Below, one piece after another: positions 27,387 to 38,669 of a stretch of 64,000 bases of DNA (the first letter of the stretch is position 1; each line of letters opens with the position of its first letter). Under the pieces are notes generated by a model. The model did no database searches, was not told the origin of the DNA, and saw only the letters and a program-made list of their open reading frames with translations. The DNA comes from Nocardiopsis alba DSM 43377 (GTDB lineage Bacteria > Actinomycetota > Actinomycetes > Streptosporangiales > Streptosporangiaceae), in NCBI RefSeq assembly GCF_000341225.1, contig NZ_ANAC01000022.1:1-64000 (forward strand). The letters run 5' to 3'. Both the position numbers and the translations under genes were made by a program.

Positions 27387-27851
27387 CTACAGCTCGGTGA
27401 CGGAGCCACCGGCGGCGGCGATCTTCTCCTTCGCCGAGGCGGAGAACGCGTTGGCGCTCACCTGCACGGCGACGGTGATCTCACCGGTGCCCAGCACCTT
27501 GACGAGCTGGTTCTTGCGAACCGCGCCCTTGGCGACCAGGTCCTCGACGGTGACCTCGCCACCCTCGGGGTAGAGCTCGCTCAGCCGGTCCAGGTTGACG
27601 ACCTGGTAGGTCGTCTTGAACCGGGCGTTGCTGAAGCCCTTCAGCTTCGGAACCCGGCGGATGAGGGGCATCTGCCCACCCTCGAAACCGGGACGAACGG
27701 TGTTACGAGCCTTGGTGCCCTTGGTACCGCGACCGGCGGTCTTACCCTTGGACGCCTCGCCACGACCCTTGCGGATCTTGGCCTTGTTGGCACCCGGGGC
27801 GGGACGCAGGTGGTGGAGCTTGAGCGGCTCGTCGGGGCTGTAGTCGCTCAT
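27387..27851 (-). CDS. rplO: 50S ribosomal protein L15
   Basis: A 154-residue L15. '[20 protein letters not shown]' and the glycine-rich '[20 protein letters not shown]' of its extended N-terminus are diagnostic, and the C-terminal globular part ends '[13 protein letters not shown]'. It overlaps rpmD by four bases and ends the spc operon. Confidence 0.98.
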   Translation of the reverse strand: MSDYSPDEPLKLHHLRPAPGANKAKIRKGRGEASKGKTAGRGTKGTKARNTVRPGFEGGQMPLIRRVPKLKGFSNARFKTTYQVVNLDRLSELYPEGGEVTVEDLVAKGAVRKNQLVKVLGTGEITVAVQVSANAFSASAKEKIAAAGGSVTEL

Positions 27852-28033
27852 TCTGCGACCTCCTCGACGGTGACGAGGTGCGAGACGATCGTGATCTGCC
27901 CACGAACCTCGGGACGGTCCTCACGGACGGTGGACTTGCCGATGCGGCCAAGACCCAGCGACTGGAGGGCAGCGTGCTGCTTCTCCTTGCCACCGATCTT
28001 GGAGCGGGTCTGCGTGATCTTGATCTTGGCCAT
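27848..28033 (-). CDS. rpmD: 50S ribosomal protein L30
   Basis: A 61-residue L30 with '[20 protein letters not shown]' and '[20 protein letters not shown]'. It lies two bases after rpsE and overlaps rplO (ATGA), the standard spc order. Confidence 0.97.
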   Translation of the reverse strand: MAKIKITQTRSKIGGKEKQHAALQSLGLGRIGKSTVREDRPEVRGQITIVSHLVTVEEVAE

Positions 28034-28035
28034 GA

Positions 28036-28638
28036 TCAGGCTCCTGCCTTCGCCTCAGCGCGAGCGCGCAGCATGGCGGCCGGGGCGACGTCCTCGATCG
28101 GCAGTCCACGGCGGGCGGCGATCTCCTCGGGCTGGTTGAGGCCCTTCAGAGCGGCCACCGTGGCGTGCACGATGTTCAGCGGGTTGGACGAACCGAGCGA
28201 CTTGCTCAGGACGTCGTGGATACCGGCGCACTCCAGGACGGCGCGGACCGGACCGCCGGCGATCACACCGGTACCCGGGGCGGCCGGACGCAGCAGGACG
28301 ACACCCGCGGCCTCCTCGCCCTGGACCTGGTGCGTGATCGTGCCCTGGATGCGGGGGACGCGGAAGAAGTTCTTCTTCGCCTCCTCGACACCCTTGGCGA
28401 TCGCGGCCGGGACCTCCTTGGCCTTGCCGTAACCGACACCGACCATGCCGTTGCCGTCGCCGACGACGACCAGGGCGGTGAAGGAGAAGCGACGGCCGCC
28501 CTTGACGACCTTCGCGACCCGGTTGATGGTCACGACCTTCTCGATGTAGGAGACACCCTTGTCTGCGGCGCCGCCGCGGCGATCGTCACGGCGATCACGC
28601 CGCTCGCCACCGGCGCCGCGCCGCGGTGCTGCAGCCAT
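28036..28638 (-). CDS. rpsE: 30S ribosomal protein S5
   Basis: A 200-residue S5. The conserved part starts near '[20 protein letters not shown]' and includes '[20 protein letters not shown]' and '[17 protein letters not shown]'. The N-terminal 30 residues are an Arg/Asp-rich extension ([18 protein letters not shown]), usual in actinobacteria. ATG 28638 is the start. Confidence 0.97.
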   Translation of the reverse strand: MAAAPRRGAGGERRDRRDDRRGGAADKGVSYIEKVVTINRVAKVVKGGRRFSFTALVVVGDGNGMVGVGYGKAKEVPAAIAKGVEEAKKNFFRVPRIQGTITHQVQGEEAAGVVLLRPAAPGTGVIAGGPVRAVLECAGIHDVLSKSLGSSNPLNIVHATVAALKGLNQPEEIAARRGLPIEDVAPAAMLRARAEAKAGA

Positions 28639-28684
28639 CAGTGGTTCCTCTTCTCGTGATTGTTCTCGGCCAGTACAGCGGTCA

Positions 28685-29065
28685 TTAGAACTCCAGCCCG
28701 CCTTCGCGCGCCGCGTCGGCGAGCTTGGCGATACGACCGGCGTAGCGGTTACCACCGCGGTCGAAGACGACCTGGGTGATACCGGCGTCCTTCGCGCGCT
28801 GCGCGACGAGCTCGCCGACCTTGAGGGACTTGTCCGACTTGGTGCCCTCGGCGCCACGCACGTCGGCCTCGACACTGGAGGCCGCCACCAGGGTGTGACC
28901 CTTGGTGTCGTCGATCACCTGAGCGACGATGTGCTTGGAGGAGCGGAAGACGGCCAGGCGGGGACGCTCGGCGGTGCCCACGACCTTCTTGCGCACGCGG
29001 AACTGACGACGCTTGCGAGCGATGGTCGCCTTCGCGGCGCGCTTGCGGCTCACAGAGATGCCCAT
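28685..29065 (-). CDS. rplR: 50S ribosomal protein L18
   Basis: A 126-residue L18 that binds 5S rRNA. '[20 protein letters not shown]' and '[20 protein letters not shown]' are diagnostic. It starts two bases after the rplF stop. Confidence 0.98.
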   Translation of the reverse strand: MGISVSRKRAAKATIARKRRQFRVRKKVVGTAERPRLAVFRSSKHIVAQVIDDTKGHTLVAASSVEADVRGAEGTKSDKSLKVGELVAQRAKDAGITQVVFDRGGNRYAGRIAKLADAAREGGLEF

Positions 29066-29067
29066 GC

Positions 29068-29604
29068 CTACTTACCAGCCTTTCCGGCCTTGCGGCGGAT
29101 GTGCTCACCCTTGTACCGCACGCCCTTGGCCTTGTACGGGTCAGGCTTGCGCAGGCTGCGAATGTTCGCGGCGACCTGTCCCACCAGCTGCTTGTCGATG
29201 CCCTCGACGTGGAGGACCGTCGGCTTCTCGACCCGGAAGGTGATGCCCTGCGGGGGCTCGATCACGACCGGGTGGCTGTAGCCCAGAGAGAACTCCAGGT
29301 TGGAGCCGCGAGCCTGGACGCGGTAACCCACACCGTGGATCTCCAGCGTCTTGGAGTAGCCCTTGGAGACACCCTCGACGAGGTTGGCGATCAGCGCACG
29401 GGTGAGGCCGTGCAGCGACCGGTTCTCCGGCTTGTCGTCGGGACGAGCGACCGTGACGACACCGTCCTCCATGGAGGCGGTGATCGGCTCGGCGATCGTG
29501 TGCTTCAGTTCGCCCTTCGGCCCCTTGACAGTGACGTCTTGCCCGTTAATCGTGACCTCGACGCCCTTGGGGACCGAGAGCGGCAGTCGACCGATGCGCG
29601 ACAT
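29068..29604 (-). CDS. rplF: 50S ribosomal protein L6
   Basis: A 178-residue L6, two repeated domains near the factor-binding site. '[20 protein letters not shown]' and the C-terminal signature '[20 protein letters not shown]' are present. Its position between rpsH and rplR is standard. Confidence 0.98.
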   Translation of the reverse strand: MSRIGRLPLSVPKGVEVTINGQDVTVKGPKGELKHTIAEPITASMEDGVVTVARPDDKPENRSLHGLTRALIANLVEGVSKGYSKTLEIHGVGYRVQARGSNLEFSLGYSHPVVIEPPQGITFRVEKPTVLHVEGIDKQLVGQVAANIRSLRKPDPYKAKGVRYKGEHIRRKAGKAGK

Positions 29605-29622
29605 GCTTTTCGTCTCTCCCTA

Positions 29623-30021
29623 TTACCAGACGTAAGCGAGGACTTCGCCGCCCACGCCACGCTTCTTGGCCTGCTTGTCAGTCATCAGGCCGCCGGACGT
29701 CGAAATGATGGCCACGCCAAGGCCACCCAGCACGCGAGGCAGGTTCTCCTTCTTCGCGTACACCCGCAGACCGGGCTTGGAAACCCGGCGAATGCCGGCG
29801 ATGGAGCGCTCACGGGTGGGGCCGTACTTCAGCTCCAGGACGAGGCTCTGGCCCACCTGGGCCTCCTCGGTCCGCCACCCCTGAATGAAGCCCTCCTGCT
29901 GGAGAACCTCGGCGATGTGCGCCTTGATCTTGGAATACGGCATCGTCACGGTGTCGTGGTAAGCCGAATTCGCGTTGCGCAGACGTGTCAACATGTCTGC
30001 GATCGGGTCGGTCATCGTCAT
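29623..30021 (-). CDS. rpsH: 30S ribosomal protein S8
   Basis: A 132-residue S8 starting [20 protein letters not shown] at ATG 30021; the frame extends to 30042 without conservation. The C-terminal signature '[20 protein letters not shown]' is present. S8 is the translational repressor of the spc operon in E. coli. Here an unusual 270-base spacer with strong hairpins lies upstream, before rpsN. Confidence 0.97.
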   Translation of the reverse strand: MTMTDPIADMLTRLRNANSAYHDTVTMPYSKIKAHIAEVLQQEGFIQGWRTEEAQVGQSLVLELKYGPTRERSIAGIRRVSKPGLRVYAKKENLPRVLGGLGVAIISTSGGLMTDKQAKKRGVGGEVLAYVW

Positions 30022-30190
30022 GGCCGACTGGCCCTTCCTCACCGCGGTTTCCGAGTGCGGGCCTTCCCAGAGCCTGCCTCTCGCGGGGTCTCCCCCACGG
30101 AGTGCACAAACGGACCTTCGGCGTGGTCGTGGGCACCGCGGTCCCTCTTCGGGACTGCCGTGCCCTGGTGAATGGATGTTGCCTCCCCGT

Positions 30191-30290
30191 CACCGCCTAC
30201 GAGAGGCGGTGGCGGGTCGAACGTCGAGCCACCGGGAGGGTGGTCCGGCGGGGGGCCGACCACGCTGAAGCGTTCGATCGGCCCCGCCGG
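30191..30290 (-). other. two stem-loops in the rpsN-rpsH spacer
   Basis: 30191-30211 folds as CACCGCCT/AGGCGGTG with a five-base loop. 30245-30290 folds as a 13-base stem (CCGGCGGGG..CCGA with TCGGCCCCGCCGG, two bulged G), with an inner ACGCT/AGCGT. The second begins four bases after the rpsN stop, where a terminator or attenuator would act. No T run follows. Confidence 0.65.
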
Positions 30291-30293
30291 AAA

Positions 30294-30479
30294 CTACCAG
30301 CTCGACTTGGTGATGCCGGGCAGCTCGCCCCGGTGCGCCATCTCGCGGAAGCAGATACGGCACAGGCCGAACTTCCGGAAGACCGCGCGCGGGCGGCCGC
30401 ACCGCGAGCATCGAGTATACGCCCGGACGCCGAACTTCGGCTTCCGGTTCGCCTTCGCGATCAGGGACTTCTTAGCCAT
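30294..30479 (-). CDS. rpsN: 30S ribosomal protein S14, zinc-binding type
   Basis: A 61-residue short S14 (type Z). '[20 protein letters not shown]' opens it, and the four zinc cysteines are Cys-x2-Cys in 'TRCSRCGRP' and Cys-x2-Cys in 'GLCRICFRE'. ATG 30479 is the start. Actinobacteria often carry a second, zinc-free S14 elsewhere for zinc starvation; it is not in this window. Confidence 0.97.
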   Translation of the reverse strand: MAKKSLIAKANRKPKFGVRAYTRCSRCGRPRAVFRKFGLCRICFREMAHRGELPGITKSSW

Positions 30480-30489
30480 CGTTAACCCC

Positions 30490-31065
30490 TCAGGCTTCCT
30501 TGAACGGGAAACCGAGCCGCTTGAGCAGGCTGCGGCCCTGGTCGTCGGTCGTAGCGGTGGTGACGACGGTGATGTCCATCCCACGCTGGCGGTCGACCTT
30601 GTCCGGGTCCACCTCGTGGAACATGACCTGCTCGGTCAGACCGAAGGTGTAGTTCCCGTTCCCGTCGAACTGCTTCGGGGAAAGGCCTCGGAAGTCCCGG
30701 ATCCGGGGCAGGGCCAGCGAGAGCAGCCGGTCGAGGAACTCCCACATCCGGTCGCCGCGCAGCGTGACGCTGGCGCCGATCGGCTGACCCTCGCGCAGCT
30801 TGAACTGCGCGATGGAGTTCTTGGCCCGGTTGATCTTCGGCTTCTGGCCGGTGATCGCCGAGAGGTCGGCGATCGCGCCCTGGATCAGCTTCGCGTCACG
30901 CGCGGCCTCACCAACGCCCATGTTGACCACGATCTTCGTCAGACCGGGGATCTGCATGACGTTGTCGATGCCGAACTCGTCCTTGAGGCCCGCAGCGATC
31001 TCGTTGCGGTACTTCTCCTTGAGCCGCGGCATCGGAGGGGCGGTGATGTCGTTCGTAACCGTCAT
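30490..31065 (-). CDS. rplE: 50S ribosomal protein L5
   Basis: A 191-residue L5 that contacts 5S rRNA and the P-site tRNA. '[20 protein letters not shown]' and '[20 protein letters not shown]' are diagnostic. Its ATG shares a base with the rplX stop. Confidence 0.98.
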   Translation of the reverse strand: MTVTNDITAPPMPRLKEKYRNEIAAGLKDEFGIDNVMQIPGLTKIVVNMGVGEAARDAKLIQGAIADLSAITGQKPKINRAKNSIAQFKLREGQPIGASVTLRGDRMWEFLDRLLSLALPRIRDFRGLSPKQFDGNGNYTFGLTEQVMFHEVDPDKVDRQRGMDITVVTTATTDDQGRSLLKRLGFPFKEA

Positions 31066-31370
31066 CAGATGTCCTTACCGGTGCGGCGGGAGACGCGAAC
31101 CTTGGTTCCGTCCTCCTCGAAGCGGTAGCCGACCCGGGTGGGCTTACCGTCCTCCGCGAGCGCAACGTTGCTCACGTGGATCGGGGCCTCCTTCGTGACG
31201 ACCTCACCCTGCTGGCCGCCGGCCGGATTGGCCTTCCTGTGCTTCTTGACCAGGTTGACGCCCTCGACGATGACACGGTCTTCCTTCGGCAGGGCCTTGA
31301 CGACCTTGCCGGTGGCACCCTTGTCCTTGCCGGCGAGAACGATGACCTCGTCGCCAGATTTGATCTTCAT
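31065..31370 (-). CDS. rplX: 50S ribosomal protein L24
   Basis: A 101-residue L24 with the KOW motif '[20 protein letters not shown]' and '[15 protein letters not shown]'. It initiates assembly of the 50S subunit. It lies three bases after rplN and overlaps rplE by one base. Confidence 0.98.
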   Translation of the reverse strand: MKIKSGDEVIVLAGKDKGATGKVVKALPKEDRVIVEGVNLVKKHRKANPAGGQQGEVVTKEAPIHVSNVALAEDGKPTRVGYRFEEDGTKVRVSRRTGKDI

Positions 31371-31373
31371 CGC

Positions 31374-31742
31374 TTAGAGCACCTCCGGCGCCAGCGAAAT
31401 GATGCGCATGTACTTCTTGTCACGCAGCTCACGGCCGACCGGGCCGAAGATGCGAGTGCCTCGCGGGTCCCCACCGTCCTTGATGAGCACGGCAGCGTTC
31501 TCATCGAAGCGGATGTAGGAGCCGTCGGGCCGGCGGCGCTCCTTGACAGTGCGCACGATAACGGCCTTGACGACGTCGCCCTTCTTGACTCCAGCGCCAG
31601 GCAGGGCGTCCTTCACCGTGGCGACGATGGTGTCACCGATCCCGGCGTAGCGCCGACCCGAGCCACCGAGAACACGGATGGTAAGGATCTCCTTGGCACC
31701 CGTGTTGTCGGCGACCTTGAGTCGCGACTCCTGCTGAATCAC
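31374..31742 (-). CDS. rplN: 50S ribosomal protein L14
   Basis: A 122-residue L14 starting at GTG 31742 ([20 protein letters not shown]). The signature '[20 protein letters not shown]' is present. It is the first gene of the spc operon, with a perfect hairpin between it and rpsQ upstream. Confidence 0.97.
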   Translation of the reverse strand: MIQQESRLKVADNTGAKEILTIRVLGGSGRRYAGIGDTIVATVKDALPGAGVKKGDVVKAVIVRTVKERRRPDGSYIRFDENAAVLIKDGGDPRGTRIFGPVGRELRDKKYMRIISLAPEVL

Positions 31743-31804
31743 GTCTGCTCCTGATGTGATGCGTGCGGTCCACTGCCGCACGGCTAGGTGGTCTCACCCC
31801 TCGC

Positions 31805-31837
31805 GTCGGCGGCCGACACCTGGTGTCGGCCGCCGAC
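31805..31837 (-). terminator. perfect hairpin at the S10/spc operon boundary
   Basis: Arms GTCGGCGGCCGACACC and GGTGTCGGCCGCCGAC pair over 14-16 bases with a minimal loop, nine bases past the rpsQ stop. It separates the S10 and spc operons as a terminator, probably with read-through. Confidence 0.85.
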
Positions 31838-31846
31838 AGGCCGGGG

Positions 31847-32119
31847 TTACTTAGCCTTCTCCAGGATCTCCACGACGCGCCAACGCTTCGTCGCGGAGAG
31901 CGGCCGGGTCTCCATCATGCGGACCCGGTCACCGACGCCACAGGAGTTCGCCTCGTCGTGCGCCTTGTACTTGGTCGTCCGACGGATGACCTTGCCGTAC
32001 AGGGCGTGCTTGACTCGGTCCTCGACCTCGACAACGACGGTCTTGTCCATCTTGTCGCTGACGACGTAGCCCTCGCGCACCTTGCGGTAGTTGCGGGTCG
32101 CGGTCTGGTTCTCACTCAT
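31847..32119 (-). CDS. rpsQ: 30S ribosomal protein S17
   Basis: A 90-residue S17 with '[20 protein letters not shown]' and '[20 protein letters not shown]'. It overlaps rpmC by four bases and is the last gene of the S10 operon. Confidence 0.98.
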   Translation of the reverse strand: MSENQTATRNYRKVREGYVVSDKMDKTVVVEVEDRVKHALYGKVIRRTTKYKAHDEANSCGVGDRVRMMETRPLSATKRWRVVEILEKAK

Positions 32120-32370
32120 TCGGCTGCTTCCTTCGTCTTCTCAGCCGACTCACCAGACAGCGGGACGATGCCCAGCTCGTGCTCGCGCATGACCGTGTAG
32201 ATCCGCGCGATCTCGCGCTTGACCGTCCGAAGACGGCTGTGGTTGTCGAGCTGGCCGGTGGCGGCCTGGAAGCGGAGGTTGAAAAGCTCTTCCTTGGCTT
32301 CCTTGAGCTTCGTGACCAGGTCCTCGACGGACTGGTCGCGCAGCTCGTGGGCAGTCACGGACTTGGCCAT
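32116..32370 (-). CDS. rpmC: 50S ribosomal protein L29
   Basis: An 84-residue L29. The core is '[20 protein letters not shown]' and '[20 protein letters not shown]'. The C-terminus is about 15 residues longer than in E. coli and acidic ([13 protein letters not shown]). ATG 32370 overlaps the rplP stop (TGATG), behind GGAGGGGGAG. Confidence 0.96.
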   Translation of the reverse strand: MAKSVTAHELRDQSVEDLVTKLKEAKEELFNLRFQAATGQLDNHSRLRTVKREIARIYTVMREHELGIVPLSGESAEKTKEAAE

Positions 32371-32783
32371 CACTCCCCCTCCCGCTTAACAAACTTGCAC
32401 TTCATCGGGAGCTTGTGCATCGCACGGCGCATGGCCTCCTTGGCCACGGCCTCGGGCACGCCCGACAGCTCGAACATCACGCGACCGGGCTTGACCGGCG
32501 CGACCCACCACTCGGGCGAACCCTTACCGGAACCCATACGGACCTCGGCGGGCTTCTTCGTCAGCGGACGGTCCGGGAAGATGTTGATCCACACCTTGCC
32601 GCCACGCTTGATGTGACGCGTCATGGCGATACGAGCGGACTCGATCTGCCGGTTCGTGACGTAAGCCGACTCCAGAGCCTGGATGCCGAACTCACCGAAC
32701 GTCACCGACGTGCCGCCCTTGGCCTTGCCGCGCAGGTCCGGGTGGTGCTGCTTGCGGTACTTGACCTTACGAGGAATAAGCAC
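32370..32783 (-). CDS. rplP: 50S ribosomal protein L16
   Basis: A 137-residue L16 with '[20 protein letters not shown]', '[20 protein letters not shown]' and '[20 protein letters not shown]'. It helps shape the A site and peptidyl-transferase region. It follows rpsC by three bases. Confidence 0.98.
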   Translation of the reverse strand: MLIPRKVKYRKQHHPDLRGKAKGGTSVTFGEFGIQALESAYVTNRQIESARIAMTRHIKRGGKVWINIFPDRPLTKKPAEVRMGSGKGSPEWWVAPVKPGRVMFELSGVPEAVAKEAMRRAMHKLPMKCKFVKREGE

Positions 32784-32786
32784 GGG

Positions 32787-33577
<791 letters not shown>

Positions 33578-33578
<1 letters not shown>

Positions 33579-33943
33579 TATCGGGTCCTTTCCTTCGTCT
33601 TGGACGAGGCGACCGAGTCCGCGACGACCACGGTGATGTGGCTCGTGCGCTTGGTGACCCGGAAAGCCCGGCCGAAGCCTCGGGGGCGAATGCGCTTCAG
33701 GGTCGGACCCTCGTCCACCCACACGCGCTCGACCACCAGGGTCTCGCGGTCCAGCTTGTCGTTGTGCTCAGCGTTGGCGATGGCGCTAGCCAGCACCTTG
33801 CCAACAGGCTCACTCGCCGACTGGGGAGCGAACCGGAGCACCGCCTGTGCCTCGTCAGCGGGCAACCCGCGAATAAGGTCCGCCACCCGGCGAGCCTTGC
33901 GGGGCGTAACGCGGACGAACCGCGCCTGTGCCCTCGTTCCCAT
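33578..33943 (-). CDS. rplV: 50S ribosomal protein L22
   Basis: A 121-residue L22 lining the exit tunnel. '[20 protein letters not shown]' and the C-terminal '[20 protein letters not shown]' with the tunnel loop are present. ATG 33943 ([12 protein letters not shown]) is the usual actinobacterial start; GTG 33979 would add 12 residues and also has a weak ribosome site. Confidence 0.95.
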
Positions 33944-34018
33944 CGCTTTTCCCTCGCTCACGGAAAATTTCTTCCCCACTCACCGTGGAGAAAATTGTTC
34001 TTACAACTGCTGCAACCG

Positions 34019-34297
34019 CTAACGGCGGCTACGGCGGTCTTCCTTGACGTGGCTACGGAAAGTACGCGTGGGAGCGAACTCACCGAGCTTGTGGCCGACC
34101 ATCGACTCCGACACGAACACCGGAACGTGCTTGCGGCCGTCGTGGACGGCGATCGTGTGACCGATCATCTCCGGGACGATCATGGACCGCCGGGACCACG
34201 TCTTGATGACGTTCTTGGTCCCCTTCTCGTTCTGCGACTCCACCTTCTTGATGAGGTGGTCGTCGACGAAGGGACCCTTCTTAAGGCTACGTGGCAT
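34019..34297 (-). CDS. rpsS: 30S ribosomal protein S19
   Basis: A 92-residue S19 with '[20 protein letters not shown]' and '[20 protein letters not shown]', ending '[20 protein letters not shown]'. It lies 12 bases after rplB, the standard order. Confidence 0.98.
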   Translation of the reverse strand: MPRSLKKGPFVDDHLIKKVESQNEKGTKNVIKTWSRRSMIVPEMIGHTIAVHDGRKHVPVFVSESMVGHKLGEFAPTRTFRSHVKEDRRSRR

Positions 34298-34309
34298 CAG
34301 ACGTGCTCC

Positions 34310-35149
34310 TTACCGCTTCTTCTTACCGCTACGCCGACGCCGCACGATCAGCTTGTCGCTGGCCTTGTTCTTGGCCCGGGTCCGGCCTTCCTTCTTGCCC
34401 CAGGGGCTGACCGGGTGACGACCACCGGAGGTCTTGCCCTCACCACCACCGTGCGGGTGGTCGACCGGGTTCATGACCACACCGCGGACGGTCGGGCGCT
34501 TGCCCTTCCAGCGGGAGCGGCCGGCCTTGCCCCAGTTGATGTTGGACTGCTCGGCGTTGCCGACCTGTCCGACCGTGGCGCGGCAGGAGATCTCGACCAT
34601 GCGCATCTCGCCGGAGGGCATACGCAGCGTGGCGTAGCGGCCTTCCTTGGCCAGAAGCTGGATCTGGGATCCCGCGGAACGGCCCAGCTTGGCACCGCCG
34701 CCCGGCTTCAGCTCGACCGCGTGCACGAACGTACCCGTGGGGATGTTGCGCAGCGGGAGGCAGTTGCCCGGCTTGATGTCCGACTGGGGGCCGTTCTCGA
34801 CCGTGTCGCCCTGCTTGAGGCCGGCGGGCGCCAGGATGTAGCGCTTCTCACCGTCCACGTAGTGGAGCAGAGCGATACGAGCGGTGCGGTTCGGGTCGTA
34901 CTCGATGTGAGCGACCTTGGCCGGCACGCCGTCCTTGTCGTGACGACGGAAGTCGATCACGCGGTAGGCCCGCTTGTGACCGCCGCCCTGGTGGCGGGCG
35001 GTGATCCGGCCGTGGCCGTTACGACCGCCCTTGGAGTGGAGCGGACGAACGAGGGACTTCTCCGGCTCCGAGCGCGTGATCTCGACGAAGTCGCTCACGC
35101 TGGAGCCGCGACGACCCGGCGTCGTCGGCTTGTACTTACGAATGCCCAT
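34310..35149 (-). CDS. rplB: 50S ribosomal protein L2
   Basis: A 279-residue L2 required for subunit joining and peptidyl transfer. '[20 protein letters not shown]' and the signature '[20 protein letters not shown]', with the key His, are present. Length matches the family. Confidence 0.98.
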   Translation of the reverse strand: MGIRKYKPTTPGRRGSSVSDFVEITRSEPEKSLVRPLHSKGGRNGHGRITARHQGGGHKRAYRVIDFRRHDKDGVPAKVAHIEYDPNRTARIALLHYVDGEKRYILAPAGLKQGDTVENGPQSDIKPGNCLPLRNIPTGTFVHAVELKPGGGAKLGRSAGSQIQLLAKEGRYATLRMPSGEMRMVEISCRATVGQVGNAEQSNINWGKAGRSRWKGKRPTVRGVVMNPVDHPHGGGEGKTSGGRHPVSPWGKKEGRTRAKNKASDKLIVRRRRSGKKKR

Positions 35150-35207
35150 CTTCTTCGCGCATTCCTTTACGTGTTGCTTGGTGTGTAGCGGTCAGACCCG
35201 AGAAAGG

Positions 35208-35498
35208 TCACCGACCGAAGATGTCGATGCGGTCGCCCTCGGCGAGGCCGACGATCGCGCGCTTCGTGTCGGGACGCTTCCCGAAACCGAAACGGGTCCG
35301 CTTGCGCTTGCCCTTCCGGTTGATCGTGTTCACGCTCGTGACCTTCACGTCGAAGATCTTCTCGATCGCGATCTTGATCTGGGTCTTGTTGGCGTCCGGG
35401 CGAACGATGAACGTGTACTTGTTCTCGTCCATGAGCCCGTAGCTCTTCTCGGAGATCACCGGCTCGACGATGATGTCCCGGTGGTCGGCGATCCTCAC
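35208..35498 (-). CDS. rplW: 50S ribosomal protein L23
   Basis: A 96-residue L23 at the tunnel exit, the docking site for trigger factor and SRP. '[20 protein letters not shown]' and '[20 protein letters not shown]' are diagnostic. GTG 35498 overlaps the rplD stop (GTGA). Confidence 0.97.
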   Translation of the reverse strand: MRIADHRDIIVEPVISEKSYGLMDENKYTFIVRPDANKTQIKIAIEKIFDVKVTSVNTINRKGKRKRTRFGFGKRPDTKRAIVGLAEGDRIDIFGR

Positions 35499-36166
35499 TG
35501 GTCGTCCTCCTCGGACTCGGCGGCCTTCGAGGCACCGGCCGCGTGGGCCAGGAACTCGGCGTAACCCGCCTCGGTGAAGACCACGTCGTCCGAGTAGAGG
35601 ACGTCGTAGGTGTTCACCTGGTCCGCGTCGAGGATGTGCACCTCTTCGAGGTTGCGCAGGGCGCGCCGGTTGTGCTCGTCCTCGCGGGCCAGGACGACGA
35701 GGACCTTGTCGGACTCGGTGACCTGACGCAGCGACTTCAGAGCGGTCTGCGTGAGCTTGCTGTCCGCGTCCTCGGCCACGAAGTGGCTGATGACGTGGAT
35801 GCGACCGTGGGCGGCCCGGTCGGAGAGGGCGCCACGCAGGGCGGCGGCCTTCATCTTCTTCGGGGTCCGCTGGGAGTAGTCGCGGGGCTGGGGCCCGTGG
35901 ACCGTGCCACCGCCGGTGTACTGCGGGGCGCGGATCGAACCCTGACGGGCGCGGCCGGTGCCCTTCTGGCGGTAGGGCTTCTTACCACCACCGCGGACCT
36001 CGCCGCGGGTCTTGGTGGCGTGGGTACCCTGCCGGGCGGCGGCCAGCTGGCCGTTCACGACCTGGTGGATCAGCGGGATGCTGACCTGCTGGGCGAAGAC
36101 GCTCTCGGGGAGCTCGACGCTGCCCTTGGAGCCGCCCTCGGGGTTCTTGACCTCGATCTGGGCCAT
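35495..36166 (-). CDS. rplD: 50S ribosomal protein L4
   Basis: A 223-residue L4. The tunnel-loop segment '[20 protein letters not shown]' with '[18 protein letters not shown]' is present. In E. coli L4 also represses the S10 operon. The C-terminus carries a short Glu/Asp-rich extension ([12 protein letters not shown]). Confidence 0.98.
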   Translation of the reverse strand: MAQIEVKNPEGGSKGSVELPESVFAQQVSIPLIHQVVNGQLAAARQGTHATKTRGEVRGGGKKPYRQKGTGRARQGSIRAPQYTGGGTVHGPQPRDYSQRTPKKMKAAALRGALSDRAAHGRIHVISHFVAEDADSKLTQTALKSLRQVTESDKVLVVLAREDEHNRRALRNLEEVHILDADQVNTYDVLYSDDVVFTEAGYAEFLAHAAGASKAAESEEDDQ

Positions 36167-36168
36167 GA

Positions 36169-36819
36169 CTACTTGTCCCCCTTCACAGCGGTGCGGACGA
36201 GCACCAGACCGCCGTTGGGACCGGGCACAGCACCCTTGACCAGGATGAGGCCCTTCTCCGCGTCCACGGAGTGAACGGTCAGGTTCTGGATGGTCTTGCG
36301 CACGTTGCCCATGCGACCGGCCATCCTCATGCCCTTGAAAACGCGGCCGGGCGTGGCGCAGCCGCCGATGGAACCGGGCGAGCGGTGGACACGGTGGGCA
36401 CCGTGCGAGGCGGAGAGGCCACGGAAACCGTGACGCTTCATCACACCCGCGAAGCCCTTGCCCTTGCTCTTGCCCGTGACGTCGACCTTCTGGCCGATCT
36501 CGAACGAGGCGGCGTCGACCTCCTGGCCGAGCGTGTACTCGGAGGCGTCGGAGGTGCGGACCTCGACGTAGTGACGGCGCGGGGTCAGGTCGTTGGCGCG
36601 CAGGTAGTCGCCCAGGGGCTTGTTCACCTTGCGCGGGTTGATCTGCCCGTAGCCGAGCTGGATGGCGGAGTAGCCATCGGTGTCAGGGGTCCGGATGCGG
36701 CTCACGACGCACGGACCGGCCTTCAGGACGGTCACGGGCACGATCTTGCCCGTGTCGTCGAAGACCTGGGTCATGCCGAGCTTTTCGCCCAGAACTCCCT
36801 TGATCTGCTTGGTGGCCAT
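36169..36819 (-). CDS. rplC: 50S ribosomal protein L3
   Basis: A 216-residue L3 that starts 50S assembly. '[20 protein letters not shown]' and '[20 protein letters not shown]' are diagnostic; the latter loop reaches the peptidyl-transferase centre. It starts two bases before rplD and follows rpsJ by 12 bases. Confidence 0.98.
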   Translation of the reverse strand: MATKQIKGVLGEKLGMTQVFDDTGKIVPVTVLKAGPCVVSRIRTPDTDGYSAIQLGYGQINPRKVNKPLGDYLRANDLTPRRHYVEVRTSDASEYTLGQEVDAASFEIGQKVDVTGKSKGKGFAGVMKRHGFRGLSASHGAHRVHRSPGSIGGCATPGRVFKGMRMAGRMGNVRKTIQNLTVHSVDAEKGLILVKGAVPGPNGGLVLVRTAVKGDK

Positions 36820-36831
36820 GTCTGTGCGTCC

Positions 36832-37140
36832 TTAAAGCTTGATCTCGATGTCAACGCCGGCCGGGAGGTCGAGTCGCATGAGCGAGTCGACCGTCTTCGG
36901 CGTGGGGTCGATGATGTCGATCAGCCGCTTGTGGGTGCGCATCTCGAAGTGCTCGCGCGAGTCCTTGTACTTGTGCGGCGATCGGATGACGCAGTAAACG
37001 TTCTTCTCCGTCGGCAGCGGCACCGGGCCCGCGACCTGTGCGCCAGTTCGCGTCACGGTCTCGACGATCTTCTTCGCCGAGCTGTCGATGACCTCGTGGT
37101 CATAGGCCTTTAGCCGAATGCGGATCTTTTGTCCCGCCAT
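36832..37140 (-). CDS. rpsJ: 30S ribosomal protein S10
   Basis: A 102-residue S10 with '[20 protein letters not shown]' and '[20 protein letters not shown]'. It is the first gene of the S10 operon. The 250-base spacer upstream (37141-37392) holds the tuf terminator and should contain the S10 promoter. Confidence 0.98.
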   Translation of the reverse strand: MAGQKIRIRLKAYDHEVIDSSAKKIVETVTRTGAQVAGPVPLPTEKNVYCVIRSPHKYKDSREHFEMRTHKRLIDIIDPTPKTVDSLMRLDLPAGVDIEIKL

Positions 37141-37321
37141 GTGGCCTGTTCGTCCTTCGCTTCAGTGTCCGTAACGGTGAGCAGTCCCGGTCACAGAAAC
37201 CCAGGCCCGGCGGAGTCCGCCGCTTCGGCCTTGAGCCTCTATTCCCTTGAGAAACCGCAACAGGGCTTGCCCCTGCGGTGCGTCACCGTCACAGAGCCCG
37301 ATGACGTCTTGTCAGTGGGGC

Positions 37322-37386
37322 GGGTGGGCCGCAGAGGGCGACCCACCCACCACGTCGGGGCGGCTCCGACAGGGGCCGCCCCGACG
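37322..37386 (-). terminator. tandem hairpins after tuf
   Basis: The hairpin nearest the tuf stop, 37353-37386, is a perfect 12-base stem (CGTCGGGGCGGC with GCCGCCCCGACG). A second, 37322-37348, pairs GGGTGGG with CCCACCC. Together they end the str operon before rpsJ. Confidence 0.85.
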
Positions 37387-37392
37387 TTCGTA

Positions 37393-38586
<1,194 letters not shown>

Positions 38587-38669
38587 TGGAAGTCTCCTAG
38601 ACGTACAGATCTATCTGACTGTGGTCCAACCCCGCGGGTACGGGGAACAGCCGGGTTACGAATTCGCGA

